From contig NC_050471.1 in the NCBI RefSeq assembly GCF_013373865.1, positions 19,835,047-19,899,046 on the forward strand: a stretch of DNA of 64,000 nt, written 5' to 3'. This document shows positions 1 through 11,589 of the stretch, piece by piece. This DNA is from Monomorium pharaonis. Lineage: Eukaryota > Arthropoda > Insecta > Hymenoptera > Formicidae. Under the pieces are notes generated by a model. That model had not been told where the DNA came from. It ran no database searches and worked only from the letters and a program-made list of their open reading frames with translations. The position numbers and the translations under genes are program-made. The stretch's first letter is position 1. Each line of letters starts with the position of its first letter.

Positions 1-1507
1 ATATACTCCGCCGTAAAGTACTTTTGACATCTCCTCGAGAGTAAGAAATTTTTACTATCTTCACGGACCACAAGCCTCTGGTATACGCTTTCCACCAGGA
101 CGTCCTCCGTAGCTCGCCCAGACAAGCACGGCACTTAGATTTCATTAGCCAATTTTCCACGGTGGCCGGTATTCAACATGTAGCCGGTAAAGACAACGTG
201 GTGGCAGATACACTGTCACGCGTCGAATCTATTCAACAAGCCCCCGATTTCGAAGAACTGGCAAAGTCGCAACAAGAGGATCCAGAGCTGAAGAAAATAC
301 TCAATGGCACCACACAATCCTCACTCAAGCTGGTAGCAACGCAGATACCAGGCTCCACAACGATGCTATATTGTGACACCACAACGTCTGTCAAACGCCC
401 ATACGTCACGGGACCATACAGGAAGCAGATATTTCAAGCTCTGCATGGCCTGTCACACCCAGGCATCAAGGCAACAACGAGAATGGTGACACAACGCTAT
501 GTATGGCCTAGCATACGAAAGGACTGCCACACATGGGCACAAGCATGCATACCGCGCCAAAAAGCAAAAGTACACAAACATATAACTTCGCCCACCGGGA
601 ATTTCCTGGGACCTACAAGAAGGTTCAAACATATTCATATGGACATCGTCGGACCTTTGCCATCGTCCCGGGGATACAAATACTGCCTTACGATAATCGA
701 CAGATTCACGAGATGGCCAGAAGCAATACCAATCTCGGACATCACGGCAGAGACAGTACCCAAACAATTGCTAGTGCATTGGATTATTAAATACGGAACG
801 CCGGCACGGATTACAACCGACCAAGGGCGGCAGTTTGAGTCCGAGCTGTTCAAGAAGCTGACGAAACTCACAGGATTCAAGCACCTCAGGACCACAGCTT
901 ATCACCCGGCAGCCAACGGGATGATAGAAAGGTTCCACAGGCAATTAAAGGCAGCAATCAAAAGCCACGAAACCGAAGACTGGGTAGCAGTACTCCCGAT
1001 AATACTCATGGGCGTAAGAGCCGCGTGGAAGGAAGACCTGCAAGCCACGCCAGCAGAAATGGTCTTCGGGGAATCAATCCGTCTACCTGGACAATTCCTC
1101 AAAGACTCCGGCATGCCAGACAACACAAAGGGTTTTGCAACCCAGCTGGGGAAGATTATGAAAAACCTTTGACCACGAATCAAGAGGCATGGAGAGAGAA
1201 CCACCTTCGTATACAAGGACCTGCAGAAGACACAGCAAGTCTTCTTGAGGCACGACACGCCAGGAGGAGCTCTACAAGCAACATACGACGGCCCATATCC
1301 TGTCCTAAACAGAGGAGAAAAACGTTTAAGATCCGCATAAACGGACGTGCAGCCAATGTCTCCATCGACAGACTAAAACCAGCATACGTCCTCAAGCAAG
1401 AAGAACGAGGATCCAAGCAGACTGAACAACCTCCTGAGGAACCAGCAGAAAAACGGACGAGAAGCGGACGACTATCACGTCCTCCAGTCCGTTTCGAGGG
1501 ACCTTAA
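1..1507 (+). pseudogene. Ty3/gypsy pol fragment: RNase H end and integrase
   Basis: The 3' part of a gypsy-type pol, cut by the left window edge. The RNase H end is read from FTDHKPLVYAF (from position 60) to the DNVVADTLSRV motif near 200. The main open frame (162-1172) carries the integrase zinc region (HGLSHPG...) and a DDE core with D161, D220 and E256 (35 residues between the last two). The second cysteine of the expected CxxC appears as Arg (CIPRQ). Lesions: a TGA at 25-27 with a frame change near 45, a TGA at 1170-1172, and a one-base slip near 1316, after which the C-terminal domain continues to 1507 (RLSRPPVRFEGP). Retrotransposon identity is firm; the copy is inactive. Confidence 0.9.
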
Positions 1508-1524
1508 AACAACCAAGGGGATCA

Positions 1525-1914
1525 TGTTGCGGCACGCCACAGCGCGACGCGCGCGCGCGCGCACGCAGCGTCCGCGGTTGGGTCAGCGGCCCCGGTGACC
1601 GCGAGTAGTGCGCGCGGCCGCCACTAGGCGAAAGCGCGGCGCCTCAAACTCGGAAGGAGAAATACAACATCTGGTTTATATAAGGAGACCACCCACGACG
1701 AGGAATTAAGCTTAGCTTCCACCAGTATAGTGAGCTCGTAAGGGCCTATATTAAGCTAATACTTTTTGGTAAAGAGTACCTACGGGCCCCGGTGTTTCTG
1801 AATTTCGGCACGGGCGAGCTCTGGTACCGTAAAGAACCGTCTGCCCATCTGTCGCGGGGAATGCCATATCTTTAGTTCTCTTGTTTAGATTATAAATTAT
1901 GATTAATAGTTACA
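1525..1914 (+). mobile_element. Probable 3' LTR of the gypsy element
   Basis: The pol stop is followed by a purine-rich tract (ACCAAGGGGATCA) and then TGTTGCGGCACGCC, the expected polypurine tract and LTR start. A TATA-like TTTATATAAGG lies near 1675. The right edge at ...AGTTACA is inferred from the TG...CA rule only, because the partner LTR is outside the window. The early part is rich in CG dinucleotides (CGCGCGCGCG near 1550). Confidence 0.6.
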
Positions 1915-2265
1915 ATTGCTAATACGCAAATTGGAGATTTACTATTCGAATTGGCGAACGATGCGTCTGGTCGTGCTTCGCGCGATGACTATTGGTGTAC
2001 GGAGGACGCTGGATCGCCCGGAGGCGTGGATAGAACGAGATCGAGAGACGTATACCTCACACCATAGATTAAGGTTAAGTAGCTGCACCGTCTTTAGTGT
2101 CCGCTCCGGTGCTGTCAGAAATGTCGGAACGCATGTAGCGCGCCGATAACCCCGCGCCTACGCTAAAGTCTTGCGACTTTGTAGGGGCGGTTGACGGGGA
2201 AGGACGTTTCTCAGCGCGCACCTTCCCGCACCGTTGGCTAGTCGTTCTTGAAAGAATTGGAGGTT

Positions 2266-2270
<5 letters not shown>
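1915..2270. other. Unassigned GC-moderate stretch
   Basis: No coding homology recognised. Short open frames are present on both strands without protein-like features. This could be the flank of the gypsy insertion. Confidence 0.4.

Positions 2271-2320
<50 letters not shown>
2271..2320. repeat. (AG)n microsatellite
   Basis: About 25 uninterrupted AG dinucleotides. The reverse-strand frame through it (poly Ser-Leu) is a low-complexity artefact. Confidence 0.95.
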
Positions 2321-2323
<3 letters not shown>

Positions 2324-2790
2324 CGAGGCGCACGATGCTCCCGCGTGCCGCGAGCGAACGCTGAAACGCGTTCCCTCAGCGAGTGACGGAGACCGCTACG
2401 CTTCCTAAGAACTGCAACTCTGGGCCATGGTTCACCACTCTCAATGTCTATGAATGGAGACAAAAAAAGAAAAGAAAAATTATATACAAAATGTAAAAGG
2501 AAGGGGGATCGAAGCACCACCGATTGTTTCACACGCACAATTTCGCGACGCAGGGGAAAAGAGGAAGAAAAGAAAAAGATTTTATTTCAATAACACTGCT
2601 TTTACTAAACTTTGGAAAAAAAAGAAGAGAAGAAGAGAACTCGCACCTTCACAATTAGTATTCGCTTCACTCGATAAATCACATGCGCACGCACGCTCGC
2701 TAGTGTCGTACTTTGTTTTATAAAAAAAAAAGAGATAGCGATTAGTAAAGCGAGGGAGAAGTTGCCACCTCTAGTCTTTTTGAGTATCGC

Positions 2791-2931
2791 AAGATATTCT
2801 GAGTCCGAACGAGAAATTAATGAAAATATTCTAAGTTCGAACGTGAAAATATGAAAATATTCTAAGTTCGAACGTGTAAATTCGAAAATATTATAAGTCC
2901 GTACGCGAAATTATGAAAATATTATAAGTCC
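2791..2931 (+). repeat. 31-bp tandem repeat, about 4.5 copies
   Basis: Units begin at 2791, 2823, 2854, 2885 and 2916 (partial). Each starts AAAATATT(C/A)TAAGT(C/T)C, followed by a G/C-containing segment (GAACG) and an AT tail. The period is 31-32 bp. Confidence 0.85.
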
Positions 2932-4960
2932 ACGAAACGCTAAGAAACACGTCCAACGTCCTTTCGGCGCGAAACAAGGAGGCAAAATCTCAATTTTCGC
3001 CCGAAAATCGCAGTTTATATACTCGTAACCGAGGGCGTTCGGGGGTGAAAAGCGCGGAAAGGAGAGCAATAAATCAGCTGATGCCTGTCACTTAATTTAG
3101 CGATTATTTAATTATCGTGTTCGATTTTGTGGTCATCAGATAAATTTTTACTCCTCTATTCATAATTCGAAGTCGCGGGGCGTGCAACTATCGCCCGCTT
3201 CTTGCAATCGCTCGCATTCCTTAGTTGAGTTTTTATAAACGGAGTTGAGGATAAGAGTTTCCTGTACCACGGAAGTACAGCGTGCTCCTCCTCGTGTTCG
3301 GAACTCGTTTTCTTACAATAGTTAATTGATTAATTAAGGGCGTCTGGCCCTTACTGCCCTACCCCAAATGGTCCCGTGCGAGTGTTAATGCACCGGCGCC
3401 AGCGGGAGCGTAAGTTTGATTTTGTCCGAGGAGTAATTAATGAATTGGATTAATTACTCGATTTGCACGATTGCTATTGATAATTCGGGGTTGAGGCGCC
3501 TTAGGAAAGAGCCGGCTAGGGGGGGGATTATTCCCCTTTTTGCGTTTTCACGATATCTAATGCGGTTCGTTAAAAATTAGCGCATTTAATTAACGCATGC
3601 GTGTCGGTAGAGCGGGCCGCATGCTCGCAGCGCGTAATCGCCCGAGCCCGGCACCGAGAGCGCGTGAATCCGCCGACGTTTGCGTTACCGTGGTAACGCG
3701 TCATCGCGAAGCGCAACTCCTGGCCAACTCGTGACGGCCGGCGAGAAAAATCGGCCGGACGTAACAATATGTATAAGCACTCCATTATTTCCCTCGGGCT
3801 GCTTTAGGTTTTTCTTTCACATTTACATATGGTACGTAATAAATGCTTGGATTTTCGTGTAAAAACACTTCACTTATTTCCTTTGCCAGTTGAGTAAATC
3901 TTTCAGTCGAGATTCTAAAAAAAATGTTTATAGAAAATGTTAAAATGTATTAATATATATTATTATTTATATTATAACATATAATATTGTTGCGCCAAGT
4001 CACCGTAAGACACTCCCGCACACACACACACGCTCGCGTCGAAAGAAAACCAAATCGTTTAATGAATCTCAAAGACTTTATTGCAACACAAGCTCAAACA
4101 AAGAAAGCGACAGACTTATATCAGATAGCGACGGTAAAGTCGTGTTAAGTAAGGTCAAGTCACTATCAAAGATTACCTGAATCCAAAAATCTGAATATAA
4201 AAGTGAATATAAAAAAAGTTATTAGAATATATAGGAACAAAAACACTATTTTGTTCTTGATCTAAAAATCAATTTTTGGATTTTTGTAAATTGAGTTAGA
4301 ATCAATAGTACCATAAATCAAAATATAAATTTTTGCACAATTTAAACAATTTTCCAAAATTTATTTTAAATCGGCAATTTCTTTTTTATTTTTACAATTT
4401 GAAAATCGAATTTAAAATTAGCGATATCAAAAATCTCCAAATATAAATTTTCATGCAATTTAAACGATTTTTTAATAAATTTAATCCGTCCTTTCAGAAT
4501 TTTTTTATTATGACACTAAATTCAAATTTATAAGTATACCGTAATCAAAGAATCTTTTTTTGTGTATTTAAAGTAAAACTAATAAAGGTACGTATTTATT
4601 ATTACATATTCGAAAGTTGTTCAATTATTTCGATTATTTCTCTTAATATGATTGTAATGAACTTAATTATTTAAGAGAAATTGAACATATGTTTAATGAA
4701 ATAAAGTGAAATTTCAAGGTAATAAAAAGTAATAATAATATATTTGTATATGTAATAAGAAGTTATTTTTAGAAAAACAGATTTGCATAATTATTTATTG
4801 AGCTATAGTTTAATATTTTAAACCAAAAATATTAGGTTTTTGACAAAAAATTACTGTTGATTAACAAAGATAAGTTTAAAAAAAAGGTTTGTATCAATAT
4901 TTCATAAAATTTGTAATAGTATATTTACAGAAGTATTTAGCAAGGAATTACTAGAAATTT
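2932..4960. other. Intergenic DNA, no gene seen
   Basis: 2932-3780 is moderately GC-rich with several LTR-like words (for example GCACCGGCGCC near 3392) but no paired copy, so no element is called. 3860-4960 is very AT-rich, with a short CA run at 4019-4032. No coding homology seen. Confidence 0.5.
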
Positions 4961-4961
4961 A

Positions 4962-5162
4962 CACACGAAAAAAAAGTCTTGTTGAATTAACTGGAATTGA
5001 ACTAACGGTTCAGATTTCTAGTTGATCTTACCAGATTTCAAATTAATTCAACAAGAATTTTTGTAAAATTAATTGGAAATCTGGTAGGTTTAATTAGAAT
5101 CCGAACCGTTAGTTCACATTCCACCAATTTTTGATTAATTCAACCAAATTTTTTTTCAGTGC
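4962..5162. mobile_element. Palindromic MITE, CAC(T)GAAAAAAAA ends
   Basis: The left end (CACACGAAAAAAAAGTCTTG) and right end (reading in from the other side, CACTGAAAAAAAATTTGG) are imperfect inverted copies. The homology continues inward through GTTGAATTAA and an internal inverted pair around AACGGTTC / GAACCGTT. There is no coding capacity. A DNA-transposon-derived MITE is inferred. Confidence 0.7.
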
Positions 5163-5659
5163 ACAAACGGAGAGAGATATCTTAAGATATCTATGCGTAT
5201 TTATCAATGCATTCATTCATTTATTTTCATTTTTTCGCCGGATTTCTGTGCAACTTGTACGGACTTGTCTACATACGATAAGTCATCTCTTCGCGTTGAT
5301 CAACGTGTGAATATGAATTTTAGGATTTTCAAAAGATCAAGATATTTGATAGATTTTTCTTAACGCATGTACACAATTTTTATTTACACATAGGACACGG
5401 ACGTTGATACGCGTTGATATCTTACAACTTACTTTTTCAGTAACAAGAAGAGAATTCTTGAAGTTTTGATACTTGTTTAAAAATTTCCTTTTGGTGCCCA
5501 CTTCGCTTATCAAGCTTTAAATATCATTATTGGTAAGGATATTAAACACTTCGGTGTCAATTTTTTGGGCTAGAACAGGAATTATAAAATGATTACTCAA
5601 AACCGGCAAAATTTACATTAAAAAATTATAACCTAAATATGATGTCGCGTGTCAATCTT
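5163..5659. other. AT-rich DNA, nothing recognised
   Basis: No open frame of note and no paired repeat found by reading. Confidence 0.4.
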
Positions 5660-5812
5660 CCCGGGAAAAAATGTATATATCTAATTATATATAATTTTGT
5701 ATAACTTTGTAGATCTAATTATGTATGGTTTTTACCTGATCTAATTAGATATAATTAAATCTACAAAGTTATACTAATTATATATAATTAGATATATACA
5801 TTTTTTCCCGGG
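5660..5812. mobile_element. 153-bp palindromic MITE with CCCGGG ends
   Basis: Starts CCCGGGAAAAAATGTATA and ends with its reverse complement. The arms pair through TCTAATTATATATAATT and ATAACTTTGTAGAT, leaving a short centre. A further copy of the same end (TTTTTTTCCCGGG) occurs at 7368-7380. Confidence 0.8.
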
Positions 5813-5934
5813 CAGAGAGAAAAGTTTTTTCGGATTTAATACATTTTCTTAAAAAGGATTCGTCACCGAAGCTAAAATTTAGCCATGACAGCTAAGATGT
5901 GTCTTTAAGACATAATAAAAAATACATATGTCCC

Positions 5935-6085
5935 GAAAGCTCACTACGATAGCATAGGTTGATCCGGTTTCTGTCACCGTGAGTGGTCTGCTTATGTAGC
6001 CTTTGATGTAGCCTAGAGTGTAAATTGCATTAGGAGAAAGGTGCCGCGTGCGTCGCCTAGCGGAAATCCGCGAACGACATACTTT
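5935..6085 (-). mobile_element. Degraded LTR-like fragment
   Basis: The reverse complement of this block aligns by eye with 14040-14190: shared words include GTTCGCGGA, TAGGCGACG, CCTTTCTC, AATTTACA, ACGG(T/C)GA and ATCGTAGT followed by AGCTTTC. The 14-kb partner has LTR-like features, so this is read as a diverged solo LTR piece. Confidence 0.55.
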
Positions 6086-6593
6086 TTAAATTTATATAAT
6101 ATAGAATGTTAGGAATTTAATTACATTTACCATAATTGTGATTGAATTTATTATATAAAAATGGTTAATTCGATTGACTATTTCTATTTGATATTCAACT
6201 ATATTATTATTTTAAATTATTATAATTTATAGTAAAATACTAGACACTTTTCTCTCAGTGTATATGCACACATAATTAGATATAATTATATGTTTTTAAA
6301 TACAATTAGATCAAATTTTTAATGGGTCCCATTTAATGAATCACATTTTTGTGATAAATATGGTAAATTAAAATATATTTTTATGAATAGAAGATTATTT
6401 ATTTATTCTTGTATTCATTTACATAAACATTCTTATATAAAATATTTTTATACATATATAAAAAAATATTGCTCAAATTTTGCAATAAAATAAATCAACA
6501 TTATTAATAAAAAAAATTTTTAATTAGAATTTGTCTGAAATTTTAAAATATTATAAATTATAAAACTTATAATATGCAATAGAAATTAATCTT

Positions 6594-6786
6594 CCCAGAT
6601 AGCACAGAGTTCAAAAAGAATTCAATTGTACGTCACCAATTATGTCACCAATTATCAATTCTTTTTGAGATCTTTTTTTATAAAAATAATTCTTTTTGCA
6701 TCTCAAAAAGAATTCATAATTGATGATATATATATTATTGAGTTTTTTTTTTTAATCTCTGTGCTATCTCTATGCTATCTCTGTGC
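6594..6786. mobile_element. MITE-like repeat, CCCAGATAGCACAG end
   Basis: Begins CCCAGATAGCACAGAG and ends in CTGTGCTATCTCTGTGC, which pairs with the left terminus. The interior is built from inverted pairs of CTCAAAAAGAATT and AATTCTTTTTGAG. The same terminus occurs at 30315 and 37794. The right end lacks the final GGG. Confidence 0.65.
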
Positions 6787-6948
6787 TTCAATTATGTGAA
6801 CGATGAATTCTGTGCACGCGCGCATACATATATGAAAATAAAATTACTTATTCTATAACATAAAAATTGTATTTTTATGCGAATTTAATGCAAACACATT
6901 ATTATATATACTTTAATCAAACATAAAAGTATATATATAATTATATCT

Positions 6949-7284
6949 AATTTGATACAATTATATATAAATTTGTATATAATTTAAATTGAAAAAATTC
7001 TAATATTACTTTGAATAATATGATATGAAGTTATAAATATTTTGATATAATTATATATAATCATTTAATCAAAAAAGAATTCTAATATAATGCTGTATAA
7101 TTCAATATGGGTTTGTAAATATCTTGATATAATTATATATATTTATTTACTCGAAAAGTAATTTTAATAAAATGTTGTATAATTCACTATGGGGTTATAA
7201 ATATTTTGATACAATTATCCACTCAAAAATATAATGTTGCATAATTTGATATAAAGTTATAAATATTTTGATATAATTATAAAT
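6949..7284 (+). repeat. AT-rich tandem repeat, about 82-bp period
   Basis: AAATAT(T/C)TTGATA starts at 7035, 7117, 7199 and 7261, with an earlier diverged unit from about 6949. The periods are 82, 82 and 62 (the last unit is shortened). The array leads to the CCCGGG terminus at 7375-7380, so it probably lies inside a longer relative of the 5660-5812 element. Confidence 0.75.
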
Positions 7285-7380
7285 AATATATAAATTAATG
7301 TATAAATTGGTCTTATTATATGTAATTATATATAATATGATCTAATTATACATAATTAGATATAAACTTTTTTTCCCGGG

Positions 7381-8245
7381 TTATTTGATTGCCTCATTTT
7401 AGAACTTACCTGCAAATGTTGGAGTCAATTCTTCTAGTCCCCATTCTTTTAAAATATTCACTACAAAAGAATCTATCATGGATAATCACAATAAAATTTT
7501 TAACACTATAGGTAGTCAGGTATGTACCTACACAATCATAACCGCACATAACGAACGTTGAAGAACAAAAACAGGCGAGACAAAGCCATGCGTGCGCACG
7601 CGTAGCTTCGCACCATGCAGACACTAGAATATTTTATGACAAATTGTAGAAAACATATCAACAATTATTGTAAAGCAGTTTATTTTTTATAGTAAAGTGT
7701 TTAAGGTTTAAGTTCAAGTAAAATGAACAAATTGTATTCACAGTGACTATAAACTATATGATAAAACAAGCAATACGTTACAACAAATTAATGTTAGCTG
7801 TTTTAAATATTTAAAATATTATTTTATGGAGTACTACAATAACGCAATAAATTTTAACTGAATTTTATAGCATAATTTCATAACTAATGTATAACAAGTT
7901 ATTTTTAATGTATTATAATTATCCAAAACGCTACAGATAAATGTTATATTTCTTATTAATAAAATTTATTTGCGTGTTTGTTTCATAAAGTCACAGTTTT
8001 TGTGTTTACATGTAACAAAATAAATTTACTACAAAATTATAGCTAATCTGTGTATTTTCTATTTTCTATCACATTACAATTTAAAGTTATTTATCTGACA
8101 AAATAAAATCTACAATGTTGTATTAGTTTTTTCCGAGAGATTTTTCTCAGTGTATCTATCGTATTTTTTTCTTTCATTGATTTAGCAACATTTTTTTCTA
8201 TTTGAAATCATTTTTAATACTTGTTATTTTCTGGTCAAATTAAAA
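7381..8245. other. AT-rich DNA, nothing coding
   Basis: No gene recognised. Near 8140-8155 the sequence TTTTTCTCAGTGTA resembles a TIR end next to a TA; a related word, TTTTCTCTCAGTGTA, occurs near 6250. Confidence 0.4.
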
Positions 8246-8605
8246 ATGTCTAATACATATCATTTAGACAGGTGCTTTAACCCGTTCAAAAAACCAGGTG
8301 AACGAGGTCACGCAGGTAAATATCTGCGAAAAGTATCTAAGTTTGTATTAGAACAATTTCCTGGTTTACCTAAAAATTCCAAAATTTGCTCTCAATGTGT
8401 AAAAAAGTATCGCTCTAATAAAGAAAGCAGTGATGCTCTTTTAGATGAATTAAATGATTCTATTTCATATATTGAATGTTCTCAAAGTTTATTAGAAATG
8501 GATGTAGATAATGATGATATCTTTTGCAAAACTGAAGATAAAAACCGTTCATCCAGAGAAATTGAATTAGAAGAAATGCTTGACGGACTTAAACAAAAAT
8601 ACTAA
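8246..8605 (+). CDS. Short TE-type zinc-domain protein or N-terminal fragment
   Basis: A 119-aa open frame with a Cys/His-rich start: CFNPF, then H, then CSQCVKKY, in the order C...H...CxxC, followed by an acidic, helix-prone tail (LDELNDSI, EIELEEMLDG). This layout resembles the N-terminal zinc domain of uncharacterised transposon-encoded proteins of insects; the family is not certain. Downstream, one reading frame from about 8611 to 8823 (PQTVYKWAKNYF... to KVLIKRYSNDENKVE) looks like continuing decayed coding sequence after a stop. The fragment may belong to the same kind of protein as those at 29.9 and 35.4 kb. Host origin is not excluded. Confidence 0.5.
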   Translation: MSNTYHLDRCFNPFKKPGERGHAGKYLRKVSKFVLEQFPGLPKNSKICSQCVKKYRSNKESSDALLDELNDSISYIECSQSLLEMDVDNDDIFCKTEDKNRSSREIELEEMLDGLKQKY

Positions 8606-8749
8606 CACCACAAACTGTTTATAAATGGGCAAAAAATTATTTCAAAAAAATTAATGTTTTTTATTTTAACAAAAATTACCATGAAAAAATTAAAAGAAAA
8701 CTTAATAAAAGATTTGAGACTGCTCAGCCAGTACCACAGATTTTAAAAA

Positions 8750-9480
8750 ATCACGGATTTGTGATTGATTGTGGTAAGGTACTTATAAAAAGGTACTCTA
8801 ATGATGAAAATAAAGTAGAATGATGGCCATATTAATACAAGTAATAAGTATATACGTTACGTAACCTCAGAGCAAAGTTGTTAAAAACAAAATATTTTTT
8901 TCATTTTATGGAATACCATATCTTATAAGCTACAAATTAGAAAAATTATGTTACTTTTAACCCTTAAAACACTTCCTGTATGAGACATAGCTATAATACA
9001 CTGGGTCAAAATAACCCAAAGCCACTTTTAATGGTTACTGCGATGAACAAATAATATATTTTGAACTAAAAATTAGGTGTATTTTTTGAACATTCAAGAT
9101 TAAGATTAATCCAATTATTTCAAAATGGATATCAATGAATTTTAATTTTAATTTCAATTTTATACATTTTTTGGAGGTTATTTTAACCCAGAGTATTTTA
9201 AGGGAGGTTAACAACACTGCCTAAAATCAGGACACACCTAAATCGGCCTTTTTCAGAGTCCAATAATGTGCAAATGTTATTTTATATTATAAATAATGGC
9301 TTCTATTTTTGTTTTGGCCGCCATTTTGGGTCCGCCATCTTGCATTTTCAAATTTGCCAAACGGCATTCAAAAGTAGAAGGATCAATGAAAATTTTCAGC
9401 ACTTGACCATTTATTTATCTCAAGAACTAAAATGTGCAGGAAGGGAGGGCCGATTTTACAAAGAACGTCCCATATATATA
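8750..9480 (+). repeat. Dispersed repeat, copy 1
   Basis: Most of this block (about 8865-9480) recurs as the reverse complement at 60083-60690, for example around GTAACCTCAGAGCAAAG, CAGGACACACCTAAATCG and the ATATATGGG(A/G)C edge. The leading part (8750-8830) recurs in the same orientation at 60695-60785. It is non-coding as far as I can read. Confidence 0.75.
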
Positions 9481-9608
9481 TATAAATAATACGATAAACA
9501 GGTCAATATATCGAGCCAAGACAAATCTTCCTAATACATTATAATTTATTAAATAAACATTATATAATTATAAATACGACTAATAACCAGCTGTGTTAAA
9601 AAATATTA

Positions 9609-9655
9609 AATTTCGAAACGTTTCGACTATACTTGTTAGTCCTCTTCAGTCATAA
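9609..9655 (-). other. Penelope-like CTGAAGA...GAAACGTTT motif
   Basis: On the minus strand this reads CTGAAGAGGACTAACAAG followed by TATAGTCGAAACGTTTCG. A short stem (GACT...AGTC) between CTGAAGA and GAAACG is the hallmark of the hammerhead-like motif in the terminal repeats of Penelope-like elements. No Penelope reverse transcriptase was found nearby, so only a terminal remnant is proposed. Confidence 0.45.
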
Positions 9656-9944
9656 TAAATTACCAATATGTATGAACTTAAACATGAATGAAATAACGGA
9701 CACGAAAATCTAATTAAACAGTTAAAAATAATGACTATTGAACAACCATAAAACAGCGCATGGCGTATCAAATTGTGTCATAATAAATAAAAATGTGAAC
9801 CAATAAATAATATAATTAAATAAATAATAAAATTAAAAATAATGAAATTTTTTCGCAAGTCGGTTTTCATATTAAAATAAATCTAAAAGATAAAAAACGA
9901 TGGAATACGTGTTATGAATAACATAAACTGATATGCGTATTGTA

Positions 9945-10285
9945 AAAAACTGTAAACTTATATATGTTGACCCCAGATCTTAAAACACAATATTAAAACG
10001 AGCAACAACACACATAGTATTCTACAAAGCGTTAAAGACCAGTGTAACGTTTGATAGTCAGAGGCAGAATCTTATATATATATTTCATATATACATATAT
10101 ATATATATAGATCTATAAATTGAATATATATATATATATATGTATATATGAAATATATATATAAGATTCTGCCTCTGACTATCAAACGTTACACTGGTCT
10201 TTAACGCTTTGTAGAATACTATGTGTGTTGTTGCTCGTTTTAATATTGTGTTTTAAGATCTGGGGTCAACATATATAAGTTTACA

Positions 10286-10290
<5 letters not shown>
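9945..10290. repeat. Perfect long palindrome, about 158-bp arms
   Basis: 9945-10103 and 10133-10290 are reverse complements with no mismatch seen across AAAACTGTAAACTTA, TGTTGACCCC, GAGCAACAACACACAT, ACGTTTGATAGTCAGAGG and on to the AT-rich centre. The spacer is about 30 bp of AT repeats. An (AT)n run follows at 10291-10324. Confidence 0.9.
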
Positions 10291-10324
<34 letters not shown>

Positions 10325-10329
<5 letters not shown>

Positions 10330-10702
10330 GTTACAAAAGCATCGGATTTGCTTAGCACTATGCGGTAGAGAATGAAAATCTAAAAAGAAATGTCTAATAC
10401 TATTTTTCGATACGGTAAATAGTTTCGCCTTAATTTATCATTGTAGTAAGTCAATAAGCGCGGAGGTACAAGAGAAAGTCAGTGACGGAGAAGTTGACTC
10501 ATTGATATTAAAAATTGAAAAATGCTTTTAATGCTAATAATTATCAATAAAATTCTTTAGAAAACTACCAAAATTTTCAATAAAACTGTCGGTTACCGAC
10601 AGCAAATTCCCCCAAAATAGAATCTAGCTCGACTTTGATATTGGTTGGACTGAGACCTTTCAAATGAAAGTATTGTATCACATAACGGTGACCAATTTTT
10701 TT
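10325..10702. other. Unassigned stretch beside the palindrome
   Basis: Starts GGGTGTTACAAAAGC, a word typical of insect transposon ends, but no partner end was found. There is no coding signal. Confidence 0.4.
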
Positions 10703-11330
10703 GAGTGAGTCCCAAATGCGCACAGTAATAAACGGACACAGCAGGCTGAGTAGAACGGACATAGTGCAAAACGAACACAGTGCGAAACGAACACAGTGCG
10801 AAACGGATACAGTGTTAAACGGACGAGATTGTCCCGATTGCGTACATAAGCGACTAGACACAGTAGTATTTCCAAATCGGACACAGTCCCAATTGGACAC
10901 AGACCCGATTGGACACAATTCTGATCAGACACGGGCTCGATTGGACACGGTCCCGATTGTACACTGTCCCGATCGGACACAGACCCTATTGAACACAACA
11001 ACAATCGAACACATAACGTTTGAATTGGACACCGAATCAATTGCACACGGACCCAATTGCGCACCGACCCATTTGCACACGGACCTAATTGCGCACCGAC
11101 CTGTTTGCACATGGACCCGATTGCGCACCGACTCGTTTGCATACAAACCCGATTGCACACGATACGATGGTGCATTGCAAATAGTACATGGGTTGGACAG
11201 GGTGGGTGCGGGAGGGAGGGCGAAGCCCCCTCGCACCTCCACGCGCACACGCACGAGCGCACGCGCGCGCGCGTGTGTGTGTGTGTATGTACAATGCATT
11301 CTCTGCACCACATGGGTTTACGACAATAAA
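10703..11330 (+). mobile_element. Foldback-like element, copy A (one arm plus core)
   Basis: Opens GAGTGAGTCCCAAATGCGC, then about 28 short subrepeats of 15-17 bp built on GACACAG plus a variable part, mostly CCCGATTG in the second half. The GC-rich core at about 11165-11320 has the hairpin word GGGCGAAGCCC, a CA/CG/TG tract and CATTCTCTGCACCACATG. The second arm is missing. Long open frames on both strands here are by-products of the repeat. Confidence 0.75.
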
Positions 11331-11589
11331 ATATTTATAAGGAAAAATATTTATAATAAATATTTATGATAATATTTAAAATAAATGTTTATGTGATTAT
11401 TATAAAAAATATATAAAATATTTCGAGTTTATATATTGTTTGTGTTTGTAGTTGGTGGGCTGATACAGCCTTCACAAAAGCTCGCTTGCCAAGGCAGAGG
11501 AATAGTAGAATAACGACTCGCGGTAAAAGTAGACGTCTTTTATTATCAGTAAACTCAGGTGAGGCGAGTGATCCCGTTGGGCCGGCGCC

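Noticed and set aside
10678..11313. Overlapping 200-aa ORFs on both strands
   Set aside because: They follow the 17-bp subrepeats of the foldback-like element; open frames in all phases come from repeat length and lack of stops.
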